Origin: Siphonodentalium dalli | Lineage: Eukaryota > Mollusca > Scaphopoda > Gadilida > Siphonodentaliidae | Assembly: GCA_032622095.1 (NCBI GenBank) | Contig: CP136067.1 | Location: 74,054,705-74,118,704 of the forward strand | Length of the DNA: 64,000 nt | Direction of reading: 5' to 3' | The notes under the pieces: generated by a model | Told to the model about the DNA's origin: nothing | The model's input: only the letters and a program-made list of their open reading frames with translations | Database searches by the model: none | Shown: in pieces, positions 10,585-22,559 of the stretch | Layout of the letters: every line of letters starts with the position of its first letter | Numbering within the stretch: the first letter of the stretch is position 1 | Made by a program: the position numbers and the translations under genes

Positions 10585-10832
10585 TACAGTAATGCCCTAA
10601 TTAATCGACTCCATAGACACGGCAGAGTTGTGGGAGGCTTCTCGTGATTTGGTTGGGGGTATGGCTTGTTGCCATTCATCTGAAAACTCTCGCTGAGAGC
10701 TTCCCGCTGAGTGGCGGCGGGCCATGTTTCCGACTGGGTCCTGAGGGGTTGCTCGTTCGTGGTTCTGCACTAACTTCTGCTGTGGTTGCGAGGTCTATTG
10801 CAATGGTCGATTTGGTACAGTCAGGTCCTTAA
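10585..10832. mobile_element. Foldback MITE copy with small internal insertion
   Basis: Has the same start, 'ggcttgttgccattcat', the central 'aactctcgctgagagctt' and the right arm through 'gcgaggtctattgcaatggt'. It carries about 17 extra bases after 'ggggttgctcg' relative to 9660-9890. Confidence 0.55.
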
Positions 10833-10849
10833 CACTTTGCACATATATA

Positions 10850-10936
10850 ATCATTATTATTTTTTTTTTTTTTTTTATTTTTTTTAATAATATTTTTTAT
10901 TTTTATTTTTATTTTTATTTTTTTTATTTATTTTTT
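10850..10936. repeat. T-rich low-complexity tract
   Basis: Nearly pure T with scattered A over about 85 bp inside the LINE inter-ORF spacer. On the minus strand it would be an A-rich tail, so it may mark the end of an unrecognised minus-strand retroposon. Confidence 0.8.
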
Positions 10937-12881
10937 TGCTCTCTTAATATGAAATTATTCGATTACTTTTGAAAAAGATGATCCTTTATCTGACTACCTT
11001 GAACTTATACCTAACTATGATATTCAATGCTCTATTATAATTTATATATAGGTTCTTTATTTATACGTGCACTAGATATCTAGAATTTTCCATATTGGCC
11101 TACCACGATACACTCATGAATCGTGATGAATGGCATACACTGCTTATTACCTTTGTATATCTACATGTACGTAGTACAAATGAATCTACATATACATAAT
11201 TACAAATCCCATGATGGGTCACAAAATCTTTTGTTTTACTCGACTATTACATAACACACCATGTATACTAGACTTAAACTGGATGGTGCTCTATTATAGA
11301 AAAAATACCCATGATATGAAATATGCCACTTTAACTGTGAATGTATGAATGAATTGACACATACGTACTATAACTAATGTATGTACAAATTATTTGACGC
11401 ACCAAATTTGTTTGTATTTACTGGTGTTTAGATTACAATGTATAGATAAAATGTCTCATGATGGCATGCATGTAGGGCATTGTAGGCCACTTTAAACACC
11501 CTTAGATATGCGGATTAACCAGCACATACATCCCATGATGTGTCATAAAAGTTTATATATGACATGTGTCACTGTATTGGAATAACACTCAAAGCATTAT
11601 GTCAGACTTAGAACCCTGCTTTAATATAGAAAAATGCCATGTGCCACCTTACCCCTTGGCCTTACTACATACATATAGGCCGACACATACATGTACTGTA
11701 TACCTCTTTGTATTTACTGGAATCATGATATCAGTCAGTATTATTATCTTTCCACATTACTTGTTGTATTTTTGTATATACTATATAGATAACCACAAAT
11801 AATGTATTATAATATGTCAAAAGGACAAAACAGAATATATGCATTCATGTGCATGTACACAGGTATATAAACATACACAACTTCAAATTGGCTATACCGG
11901 TATATATAGTAATTATCAATTATTAATTATTAATACTTACTTCACATTATGGTAGCCTACATATTGTACATTGCATTTGTTCATAATGGACATGACTGAA
12001 ACGTACGCCTTCAACTAATGATGTTTGCCAGTCAACTCAATACTGTGTCAATGGGTTAATCACCTGCAATGGATGCATATTGTAGCTACCGGTACCACGT
12101 GTTTTAGTCGAATCCATTCGTATAGCATTGAAGGCATGTCTTTGAACAACAAGTGCTTCACGTTTCCTCAATCCGAATGAATGAATGAATGTAAACACAG
12201 AATAACTTATATAACAAACGAGAATAGAAATTAACTCAAATGTGATGTCTTCCTTGCACACGACTCACGAGAGAACGCAGCGAATTCCCGAATGCGAGGT
12301 CGTCGATCTGACCTGCAGGCTGTGACGTTTATTGTTATTGAAATAACTATGTCATGTTGTGGTACAGTCAGGTCCGAAACATTCTGAGCACAATTATGTG
12401 CACTCCATTAAGACGAATTAATTAACGAATTTAGACTTCTTTTGAAGACAAAATAGACTTTTTCAAAGATAATCAGAAGTCGGTATATCATACATGTACA
12501 TACACTCATGTATTAATTTTCGTGCTGTATTAATAATACGTTCTTGTTTATGTATTTTCAATATATTGGCTTACCCTCATGCATTTAGCCATAAAGGCCT
12601 ATGTTTTATCATTTTATGGAGTTATCTCTTTCTATCATGCCGTAAGTCCTCGTTGCGAGTCAATATAGACTACACGTCATGTCACAAATATGCATTTTTT
12701 GGCAATACTCACATGAAAAAATAACACGTGGAACTTAGAATTTTAATTAACCGTCGACTGAATCGTATTCGAGGACTTATTTGAAACATATATACCCGCC
12801 GAATACAACACATCATTAAAATAATATGTACTTCTGAAGTGGAGGGCATATATTTCATTCATTCCATTATAGGTCATATCC
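10937..12881. other. AT-rich spacer before LINE ORF2; diverged satellite traces
   Basis: No gene is recognised. Weak echoes of the satellite motif (GCCATG near GCCAC/GCTTTAA-like strings) occur near 11320, 11465 and 11633, so at least 11.3-11.7 kb may be old satellite units. A phrase 'ggtacagtcaggtcc' at about 12360 repeats that at about 10815. The part nearest 12882 is probably original LINE leader for ORF2. Confidence 0.4.
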
Positions 12882-15836
12882 ATGGCTACACATAACGTAA
12901 ATCTGAGTGAGGTTCGGGATTCTGATGAATATAACTTTACAATGAAATGGAACGAAACGGAACAGGAAAATGACGATTATTTTAATTCTGCTATTAATAC
13001 CTGCAATGAATGTGCATACATTTCACCATCACATGCTATAGATCAATCAGCCTCAACTGTCGAAGCATTAACGCGAATTTCGATTCATTGTGTAATCTCC
13101 TGTGCGACTTAAAGTCGAATAATAATTCATTCGACGTTATAGCTTTAACAGAAACATTCAAAATACGGCAAGTATCACACTTTCAAATACCGGGATATCA
13201 CCCTATGGAATTCAAGTGTAGAGATGATGACGATGATGGTAGAGGTGGTGTATGCCTTTACATAAAAGAATCAATCCACTATAAAAATCGACCCGACCTT
13301 AGTGAATTTATTCCACACGTGATAGAAACAATATTCGTGGAAATTAACCCAGGAAAAAATGACTCTCGGATAATCGGCTGCGTTTACAGACCAAATACCG
13401 CACCAAAGGCCAACATTGATCAATTTTTGAAAAAATTTGACGATATTCTAGAAAAAATTAATAACCACAAATCATATATATCGGGAGACTTTAATATTGA
13501 CCTCCTCAATTTCAACTCGCATACAAAAACGAATGATTTCATAAATAACATTTTCACAAGAGGATTCGTGCCAAGGATAACTAAACCCACTCGAATGACT
13601 GATCATTCAGCAACTCTTATCGATAATATATATACCAATAATCTACAAGGCGAATGTAAATCTGGTATAATCACATGCGATGTATCCGATCACTTCGGCA
13701 TATTTTATTCAGAATCTAACCAAAAGAGACAAAACAGCCCCAATAATAATGAAACTATCACTATTAATCAAAGAAGTTTTAGTCCTGATAACATAATTAG
13801 ATTCAAAAATCTTTTAAAATCTTGTACATTTGACTCCGTTACATCTTGTAGAAGTGTCGACCAAGCATATGAAATCTTCTTAGATATCTATATGAATGCA
13901 TATGAACTAGCTTTCCCCATCAAAAGTCGACATATACCCAAAAAATTCATAAAACGCGAACCTAGGATGACATCTGGATTGATTAAGTCTAGTATTGTTA
14001 AGAACCAGCTATATTTACGCAAATTGAATAAACCCACGGAAACGAACGTAAATAAATATTTAAGTTATCGTACCTTATATAATAAACTAATCAGAAGGAG
14101 TAAACAAGGGTGCATTGAAGATAAATGGAAACACAAATAATAGCCCAAAGACCTTTACTGAAAACCGAATAGAACTTGAAAATTCCAAACTCATATCGGA
14201 AAAGTTCAATGACTTTTTTTCAAAAATTGGGCGGGAAACTAGCCAACTCAATGAAAATGAAAATGACTCTCATTTTACAGATTTTCTTCATAACCGCAAA
14301 CCAGACGACATCAATTTCAAAATAATTCCAACCTCTATACAGGAGATCATCCTCACATGTTTCTCTATGACTGGGAAAGTATCAAGGGATTTCAATGGTC
14401 TATCAACTAAACTTATCAAGGAAACAATTGAGGTGATAGCCCCAGCATTATTGCATATTTTCAACTTGTCCTTAGAGCATGGAATAGTCCCTAACAAAAT
14501 GAAAATTTCTAAAGTAGTCCCGATCCCAAAAAATAATATCACTCATGAAATTTCCAACTACAGACCTATCAGTATTCTTCCAGCTATCTCTAAACTTCTC
14601 GAAAAAATAATGCATAAACGATTATTAGACTTCTTAAATGAACAAAACATACTCTATAAACACCAATACGGCTTCCGTCCTAATCATTCAACCTTCCATC
14701 CTGTATTACACCTCCGCGATCAAGTTCTCTCAAATAATGACAAAATGACAAGAGATTCCACTTTAGCTCTATTTCTCGACCTCTCAAAAGCATTTGACAC
14801 GATAAATCACGATATTTTACTCCATTAACTAGACCACTATGGTATACGAGGCACAGCATACTCATGGTTTCAGAGCTATCTGCAAAATAGAAGGCAATAT
14901 GTTGAACTCAATGGTATTAAATCTAAATTAACGGAAGTGACGTGTGGAGTGCCCCAGGGATCAATTCTGGGACCGATAATTTTCTTAATATACGTTAACG
15001 ATATGTCAAATGAGTTACGCAACATATTTGCTTGGTGCTGTAGCAATAAGTTAGTGATCAATACTAAAAAAAGCAACTATATGCTAATACACCCAGAGAA
15101 CAATGATGACAAATGGAACTTTATAAAGGTTTACTTAAATAATACAGAACTAAACAAGGTAGGAAATCTTGAGCACGAATCCTCCACAAAATTCTTAGGA
15201 ATCCATATAGATGAAAACCTGACTTTCAAAAAACATGTGTCCTCTGTTTGTTCTAAAATGGTGAATGCCATATACCATATCAATAAAGTTAAACATTTCT
15301 TTCCTGGTAGCGCACTTAAAACATTATATTATGCTCTAATACAAAGCCATCTCGTTTACGGTATTCAAATATGGGGACATGTCCCTGCGGTCAAAAAAAT
15401 TTTCATGCTTCAAAAACGCGCGATGCGAGTTTTATGTAATAAGAAATATAGAAGCCACACAGAACCTCTCTTTAAAAAAGAAAATATACTCAAAATCTAC
15501 GACATCCACAAAGTACAAGCGGCTGTTTTCATGCATGATTGGTATCATATGCGCTTAATAGAATCATTCACCGACATGTTTACCAAACGCAAAACCGGAC
15601 CAGAAACCCGGCAAAAGCACCCACTATTTAAAAAAAATCCAAGAACATCTTGGTCCCAACAACTACCATTCCATTCTTTTCCAACTATATGGAACAATTT
15701 AGATAACGAATTTACACTATACCAATCCAGACACACATTCAAACGGCGTTTACATGCCGATGGCATTAAAAAATATGCTGCAACAATTAAATGCAACAAT
15801 CAAAGATGTCCCGACTGTGTGGTAGCTCGTCAATAA
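12882..15836 (+). pseudogene. LINE ORF2 (endonuclease-reverse transcriptase), broken
   Basis: The frame opens at 12882 and shifts near 13045. An APE-type endonuclease follows (NCRSINANFDSL, GDFNIDLLNF, SDHFGIF). A second shift at about 14115-14140 leads to the RT (SNYRPISILPAISKLLEK, YGFRPNHST, LFLDLSKAFDTINH). An in-frame TAA at 14826-14828 interrupts it just before LDHYGIRG. The frame then runs on through GVPQGSILGP and the C-terminal region to CNNQRCPDC. The segment that should hold the catalytic F/YADD box is absent: the text jumps from YVNDMSNELRN to a CCSNKLVINTKKSNYM segment, missing an estimated 35-40 residues. The intact enzyme would nick DNA and prime reverse transcription; this copy cannot. 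Confidence 0.85.
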
Positions 15837-16190
15837 GTGACTTCCCCAATATCGCAATCATCAACCTCACTCAGCATATTCCTACTCGACTTTCAAGGAA
15901 CATCCCACTGACAAGAAAGAGACAAACCATCGAGTAACCAATAAGCGATTTATCTAGACGTATACCCTCCATGTATATAATCCAGTTAAATGCAACCATT
16001 GTGTAATTATATAGCCGTGCATTGTACAAGAAATCTTGACCGCCTATCGTAACATCTTTTCTTCTTTAAGGGGATGGCAGTAAGACAGTCTAGTCTGACT
16101 ATGCCACCCCCTCGAATATACAATATAATATTTGTCAAATGTATTATTCATTAATATGTGTATATTGAAATAAAATATCCTATCCTATCC
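15837..16190 (+). other. LINE 3' UTR with hairpin and (TATCC)n tail
   Basis: Contains an imperfect hairpin at 16070-16112 (GGGGATGGCA … TGCCACCCCC, with inner AGACAG/TCTG pairing) and ends 'aataaaatatcctatcctat' before the TSD. A 3' stem followed by short pentamer repeats is the usual recognition end of LINEs of this group. Confidence 0.65.
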
Positions 16191-16722
16191 TATTGGATTT
16201 TACTCTTTGCATTACTAAATCCTTTGGTGCGGGCTACAGGTCGTAGCTTTTGTCGGAACTTCATGAAATTTGTCATGGATGTTAACAATGACATGTAGAT
16301 GGGAAACGAGTCATTTTGGGGTCGTTCAGCCGAAAAATATGGCCGCCTGCAGCCATCTTGGATTTTACTCTTTGCATGACTAAATCCTTTGGCACAGGCT
16401 ACAGGTCGTACCTTTGATTAGATCATTATGAGATTTGTAAAGGCTGTAGATGGGAACAGGTGATTTTGGGGTAATTCGGAAAAAACATGGCTGCCGGTGG
16501 CCATTTTGGAATTTACTCTGCATCACTAAATCATTTGGCACACCATAATCACCACATCCCTGATCCGATCATTATGAAACCTGTCATGAATGTTGATATT
16601 GACATGTACATCTTATCTTACTTAGACATTTCAATTAGCACCTTTCCTATTCCTCCATTTACTGTCAACCATTAAATTATATCCCTACCTAAGTTGAGCT
16701 ACAGTGTCATTGACACTTTCAT
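16191..16722 (+). mobile_element. TAGCTCAAC hairpin element 2, 3' part
   Basis: Resumes the 163-bp core broken at 6426, with about two further units and a diverged third. It ends with AAGTTGAGCTACAGTGTCAT and 'tgacactttcat', the same 3' end as element 1 at 5437. Confidence 0.7.
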
Positions 16723-17420
16723 TGCGAGAGTTATGGCCCTTTTTTGAATTGGAAAACCCCTGAAAGTTGGTTTCCGGATGATAACTTTAGTACAGTTATC
16801 AAATTTGGTATATTACTTTCTCCCAGCAAAACACAGGTCAAGTTCGAATTTGGGTTCTGCCCGACCATTTTGGCAGAGTTATGCCCCTTTTTCGACATAG
16901 AAAATTCAATTTTCTTCTTTTTTTTTGGTTTCCAGATGATAACTTGATTTTGGATTGTTTATATGCAAAACCCGTTTTTTTTGGATTACTTATATCAAAA
17001 TACAGCTCAAGTTTGAATTTCGGTTTAATCCGATAATTTTTGCGAGAGTTATGGCCCTTTTTTGTCCGCCGACCGGACATATAAAACCCCAAAAGTTGGT
17101 GTCCGGATGATAACTTTAGTAGAGTTAATCAGATTTAAATCAAATATGGTATGTCTCTTTCTCCCAGCAAAACACAGGTCAAGTTCGAATTCGGGTTCCG
17201 CCCGCCAATTTTCACCTGAGTTATGTCCCTTTTTGACTTAGAATTTTTGCCAATTTGAGGTTTCCGGATGAAAACTTTAGTAAATGTGTACTGAATGAAA
17301 TTAAATTTGGTATATGTAGGTTTACTAGCACAAAAGACAGATCAAGTTCGACGAATTTGAGTTTGAACCGATGATTTTGCTCAATTTTTCTTGTAATTTT
17401 CTTCATTTTGTGCCAATTTG
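16723..17420 (+). repeat. Array of about 160-bp cores with 'gagttatggccctttttt' motif
   Basis: Four diverged units share 'ccggatgataactttagta' (about 16775, 16935, 17106, 17267), 'aaatttggtata', 'aaacacaggtcaagttcgaa' and 'gagttatggccctttttt', with spacings near 160-170 bp. These are the same sequential boxes as the cores at 35180-35480, 44300-44640 and, inverted, 31525-33230. No coding potential. Confidence 0.7.
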
Positions 17421-17540
17421 AGGTTATATTTTGACTTTAAGAGTTTTTTTTAAGATTTGGTTATTTGTATGCATGACAGTAATGAGACAATGCACAAGTG
17501 TCTTATCCATATAGTATACATCTACAAAGCCTCCGCTCCA

Positions 17541-19763
17541 AATGAAGCCACCGGTTCGGGGGACACTGTGGCCGAGCGGCCTTTTATTACCCTTAGATAG
17601 GAAGTTTGGGCTCAATCGGTCGAGCCGTTTTCGAGTCTATAAAGGACAATGGATATACACATATACGGAAGTCTCAAAATATATAGTAGACTAGCAGGTT
17701 AGCCCGCCACTGGCGGCGTTCGTCAGAAACATGACAATTTTTTATTTTTTTAATTATTTTTTTTAATTTCAAATTTTTTTAATTAATTTTTTAATTTAAA
17801 TTTTTTTTTTTTACCCGATTTGACCTTGAATTGATCATTTTCAAGGTCAAGGTCAGGTCGGGGTCACAATTTAACCCGTCCACGACATATATCATTTGTG
17901 GGTACCCGTTTCAAGGTGAATATATTGTGGGTACCCGTTTCAAGGTGAAGATCACCTAGGGCGGAAAAACTGACCCGATCCGCGTTCCTAGGAAGCCCTA
18001 AGTATGTAAGAATCACACAACACGCTCATGTATGTATACTAACGCACACGCTCAAACCCAGGCGTAAGAATCACATTACGCACATATGCTCTTTATCAAC
18101 TACACTGCGGATATGAACGCTCTTTAACTATTGACAGTACATAACAAATTTCACGTCGATGTCACCGCTGACGACCGAGATATCGCCCAAGGTCATTTGT
18201 GGGTACCGTTTCAAGGTCAAGGTTGTTCAGGCGGACAAACTGACCTGACGAAAATCTCCCCCGTCCCTTAGAACCCCTAAGTACAAAATTTTGTCTACCC
18301 CAGTTTCCGAGACGGTCAAATGCCGTATTTTCACTAAAGTAGATAAACGCTCTTTAATAGCGATGCCTCATATACAAACGCTCATTAATTATCACGCGAT
18401 TAACCCATCAATCCCCATTACGGTGGCAGTTGAAGGGTGAAGGAGTGGTCGCGCGGACTCGCGAATGGTCTGAGTGCACTGCCTGTGGCTTTTTACCCTT
18501 ACACAGCAAGTTTGGGTTCAATCGGCCCAGCAGTTCTCGAGTCTATAGCGGACATACATATATATATATACGGAAGTCTCAAAATATATAGTAGACTAGC
18601 AGATTAGCCCGCCACTGGCGGGATTGGTCCCATGGCTTTGGTCGAACCATTAATATATTTTTTTCAAGGTAACCCCGTACTGGCACGCCAACGACAAATA
18701 TATTCCCCATCCCGAGTTGACCATACATAACAAGTTTCACGTCAATGTCACCGCTGACGACCGAGATATCGCCCAAGGTCATTTGTGGGTACCCGTTTCA
18801 TGGTCAAGGTCACCTCATGCGGACAAACTGACCATACGAAAATCTCCCCCGTCCCTTGGAAGCCCTAAGTACGAAATTTCGTCTCGATGTTTTTAAGATG
18901 CATGTATGTTAACATTAAATTTGTTATTATATTTAAAGTCTTCACACGACATGGATAGTTCATATATCAACTTAACAATCGTTCTTCACAGACATTAATT
19001 GAGGACAAACATAATTATGTTACATTGAACGATCGACCCAACAGCGAAATAGCGTACGATGATAATATAGTATGTTTGCGCTCTTGCGTATATCGCGGCG
19101 TTCCGTATACTTTGAGGTTTTTTATAATAACTAATAGATTGTCATGATATTGAAGCATTTGGGGAATGATATATACATGGCAGCTTATACCTACACATTC
19201 CATATACAATTCGCTTAATTTTGGTGTGATTCATATTCTTGAATACACGAAGGTGGTGAATTAGTCTGCACTTTAACACATATTTGTGTGTATTTTACGA
19301 TTAGCCGACGAACGTGTAATGACGTTGTCGGCTGTGCATTGATATTGTAAACAATCTTTTCTCAAGTGTCGTTTTGGTCCAACTATCACTTTTTCGAAGG
19401 GGAGAGCTGATCCGAATAATAGCTAAGATGTATTTAGATAGAATTATCGAAAGAATTTGACCGATTAGGGTGCATTTTAAGAGAATCGAGTGGTAACTTG
19501 GTAACTTTTTCATCAATGTTTCTGTATGATGTAGGCGAAGTAACTCTAAAATTTCGGCAAGTATTTAACCCCTCAATTCCAAGGACGGTGGCACGGCGAA
19601 GGGTGAAGGAGTGCTCGGACGTTCTCAGAAGCGGTGCGATGACACTTCCCGTGGCTTTTTACCCTTAGATAGGAAGTTTGGGCTCAATCGGTCGAGCCGT
19701 TTTCGAGTCTATAAAGGACATACACATATATATACGGAAGTCTTAAAATATATAGTAGACTAT
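17541..19763 (+). mobile_element. Head-to-tail short retroposon-like elements (one partial, two longer copies)
   Basis: Head motif CTAGCAGRTTAGCCCGCCAC begins at 17692 and 18593. Tail motif 'gtttgggctcaatcggtcga' … 'cgagtctata' … 'acggaagtctcaaaatatat' ends at about 17691, 18592 and 19763. This gives a truncated copy (17541-17691), a 901-bp copy and a copy of about 1.17 kb joined directly head-to-tail. The body has 'gaccgagatatcgcccaagg' and 'tcatttgtgggtacc'. No RT is seen. The tail resembles those of RTE-type LINEs and their dependants, but the class is not proven. Confidence 0.6.
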
Positions 19764-20162
19764 ATAGGGAACAAGTTATGTCCTTGGCTCCACCCTATTT
19801 GACCTGGTGAGCCCATTTAAACAAATCTGAATCCCAGTCACCCAAGGACTCTCCATACGAAATATAAGCTGAATAGGCCTGATGGTTCTTGATAAAAAGA
19901 CGTTTAAGAATTACAATGGATGGACAGTTATGTCCCTGGCTCCACCCTTATTTGAAAAAATCAGTATCCCAGTCACACAGGAACCCACCATACAAAATAT
20001 AAGCTAATTAGCCTCGATGGTTCTTGAGAAGATGTTTTAAGTATTACTATGGACGAAAAAAGTTATGTCCGCCACTTTTTGACCTGGTGACTCCATTTGA
20101 ACAAATCTGAATCATGTCACAGAAAATATGACTCAATTCTGACTTGAAGTTCTGGAGAACAA
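19764..20162 (-). repeat. ACCATCAGGCC-family cores, minus strand
   Basis: Read on the minus strand, three diverged units show 'gattcagatttgttcaaat', 'aagaaccatcaggcctattc' and 'ggagccaaggacataact', with spacing of roughly 125-135 bp. They are an inverted relative of 1-176 and 20643-20930. Confidence 0.6.
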
Positions 20163-20454
20163 TCTATTAGTTATTATAACAAAACCCCAAAGTGTTCGCA
20201 ACGCCGCGATATAGGCAACGTGGCCAACATCCTATCATTATGCGCTATTTCGTTGTTGCGAAATGGGCCGAACGTTCAATGTAATGTGGAAAGTTGGTTT
20301 GTGGTTCCGTGAGCCCGATAACCAGAACTGTGTAATCAGCATGCCTGTCTGTCCGTCCGTTCGTCCGAGATGGTTTCTGATTGATAACTTCTGTATTAGT
20401 TAACTTATTCCAATGTGACATGTCCATGATATTTCTACAATGTGAGAGTTGGAG

Positions 20455-20642
20455 TATAGTAGATCTTCAATTATACAAATTTTTGTCGGGTTATTTTGTC
20501 CACCCAACATGACCTTGAAACGGGTACCGCAAATGATAGCATACTGGCGGCGTACCTGTACGGGGTTACCTTGAAAAACAAAATTAATGGATCGACCAAA
20601 GCCATGGGACCAATCCCGCCAGTGGCGGGCTAATCTGCTAGT
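20455..20642 (-). repeat. Inverted head fragment of the CTAGCAG element
   Basis: The minus strand begins ACTAGCAGATTAGCCCGCCA at 20642 and reads 'ggcgggattggtcccatggc' and 'tttggtcgatccatt', matching 18593-18660. It decays into unrelated sequence near 20455. With 18593 it forms a widely spaced inverted pair. Confidence 0.65.
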
Positions 20643-20930
20643 ATTTCATAAAACACAATCTTCTCAAGAACCATCAGCCCTATTCAGCTTATATTTGGTA
20701 TTGAGTGTATATGGGTGACTGTAATTCAGATATGTTCAAATTTGACCACTGGGTCAAATAGGGGTACAGCCAGGGACATAACTCTTTCCCTCAATAGTTA
20801 TTCATAAAACATCTTCTCAAGAACCATTTGACATATTTAGCTTGTATTTTTGTATGGACGGTCCATGGGTGACTTGGATTCAGATTTGTTCAAATGGGGT
20901 CACCAGGTCAAATAGGGCAATGTTAATAGG
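20643..20930 (+). repeat. ACCATCAGGCC-family cores, plus strand
   Basis: Two units: 'ttctcaagaaccatcagccc' at about 20661 and 'ttctcaagaaccatttgaca' at about 20813, each followed by 'ttcagatttgttcaaat' and 'gccagggacataactctttc'. Confidence 0.65.
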
Positions 20931-21329
20931 GGAAACGGGGAGGGAGTGTAGAGGGGGGTTGGTTGGAATTTTGACCCCCTACATAGATTTATGGGGGATG
21001 TCAGGTTGGTAATTCCAAGATTTGGAGTGCTTGAAGTACCAGTTGTTAATTCAAACCTATTTTAAAGTGGGATGTGCAAAAGGAATTTCATGAACTGTAA
21101 AACTGAGCATTCACTTGACTTGGGTGGAATACAATAAATCAAACTTCAACGAGTCAACTGATCCACCCTTTGATGTAGATAATTATAACTTTGTCAATAA
21201 TTTCACCAATAACGCCTCCAGTCACTCATCTTCAAGCTCAGTTGATGTACTTGCTACACACAGTAAATGCAGATGAACTCAGTAACTTACGTAACAGACG
21301 AGACAGGAACAAAGCACATTGTTACAACT
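20931..21329. other. Unassigned sequence before a decayed LINE
   Basis: G-rich start (20931-20970), then AT-rich text. Part of 21190-21329 is open in the plus frame and may be the region between endonuclease and RT of the LINE that follows, but I recognise no motif. Confidence 0.3.
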
Positions 21330-22350
21330 CAGTATCCTTTGAGCTCTTAATTTGCGGAGGTGAAGCATTGCTCCGTTGCCTGGAATATTTATTTTCACAT
21401 ATGTTTGTATACTCATACTTTATACAGCGAAATGGGGCATCATGCTGTCTCTTTACAAGGGAGGACGAAAACCCAAAGACATCTTTGATAGCTACCGAGC
21501 AATTAAAATATTACCTGCCATTTACAAGTTATTTGAGAGAGTAATATCTCTTTGATTAGAAACGTACATGCTGTCTTCAATCGCCGTCCATCGGTTACAA
21601 CTCAATTTAAAAAAATCAGTTGCACCATGACATCCTTTGTGCGGGAATGTATCAGTTATGCCAGGGAACACCACAATAAGCTTTTATACTCATGCCTATT
21701 GGATGCGTGCACAAAGCTTTCGATTGTGTATGGATCAATGGCCTTTTGTATAAATTATTTTGCAGAGGATTATAAGGCAAAACATGGCACATCATACAAG
21801 AATTATTGTCTGACATAAAATGTTGTGTCTGCAAAAATGGAGCATATTCCGGCTGGTTCTCATTGTCTCAAGGAACCGGGCAAGATTCCATATTATCACC
21901 TCTGTGGTACAAATATACGCAGACGAACTCCTCCATATTATTGAGAAATCGAAATTTCTCTCATTGAATTGTTCATCTCCTGCCCAAGCCGATTACATGA
22001 TGCTTCTCTCATTATCCCGCCCAGGACTTATTGGCTTATGTGAGTTATGCCTTGAATACATAAATCGCTTTTCAGCTATAATTCATCCAAAACATTCATA
22101 ATGGTTTTCAATGAATCTTATTACATGAAGCTGAAATATGTGCATGATAACATTGCCATTTGGATCATCCTTTCTCATAGAAGTTGACTCCTATACTCAC
22201 CTAGGAATTCTGCTATTCAAATCCTATTTCAACAACAAATTTGTCGATGCCATATGCACAAAATAAAGGGGGTACATATTTCAGCCTCTCCGATGTTGGC
22301 CTGTATCCTGGTGGTATACTGTCATGTTTTGAAAAAATGTATAATTTCCT
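21330..22350 (+). pseudogene. Decayed LINE reverse transcriptase
   Basis: Frame-broken pieces spell the RT order of a non-LTR element common in molluscs and annelids: GGEALLRCLEYLFSHMFV, FNRRPSVTTQFKK, MTSFVRECISYAREHHNKL, YSCLLDACTKL (motif A region), then QADYMMLLSLSRPGLIGLCE (motif C region, normally with an A-D-D core), then YSFLSDVGLYPGG-like text near 22280. At least four frame changes occur. In motif C the second Asp is read as Tyr, which alone would abolish polymerisation. No ends or TSD were found. Family assignment is from recalled motif similarity. Confidence 0.65.
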
Positions 22351-22559
22351 TAGATCCATCTCCTTTTAAATTAAGTGCAATAAATTAATCCAGACTACCA
22401 CATAATAATTAAAATATCAAGCTTTTGTATTTAGGACAAGCACACCACCATCTCATATATATATTGTGAAGCTCATTAATCAACTCTGACAAAGGTCGAG
22501 TGCAAGGAACTTCAGACCCACAGGTAGTCAAACTCAGCTCTCATCGAATTGGATCGGTC

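Larger units (their letters stand above)
6427..16190 (+). mobile_element. Full-length but defective non-LTR retrotransposon (CR1/Jockey superfamily), TSD TATTGGA
   Basis: A 9764-bp insertion splits a 163-bp core unit, with TATTGGA at 6420-6426 and again at 16191-16197. It holds about 325 bp of 5' leader, an L1-like coiled-coil ORF1 (6753-7703), an unusually long spacer (7704-12881), an endonuclease-RT ORF2 (12882-15836), a 3' UTR with a hairpin, and a short (TATCC)n tail. Because the TSD encloses both ORFs, they belong to one element. The C-terminal motif CNNQRCPDC and the pentanucleotide tail suggest the Jockey/CR1 group; I cannot place the clade. Coding is broken by frameshifts, a stop and an active-site deletion, so it cannot mobilise itself. 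Confidence 0.75.

Noticed and set aside
16744-17092. Short frames with Phe-rich ends near 16.8-17.1 kb
   Set aside because: They follow the T-rich core motif 'gagttatggccctttttt' and change frame from unit to unit.
17568-17585. tRNA-like A-box 'gtggccgagcgg' suggesting a tRNA gene or SINE head
   Set aside because: No B-box or cloverleaf follows; the sequence runs directly into the tail of the CTAGCAG element. The L2 tail at 38668 has a similar chance string.
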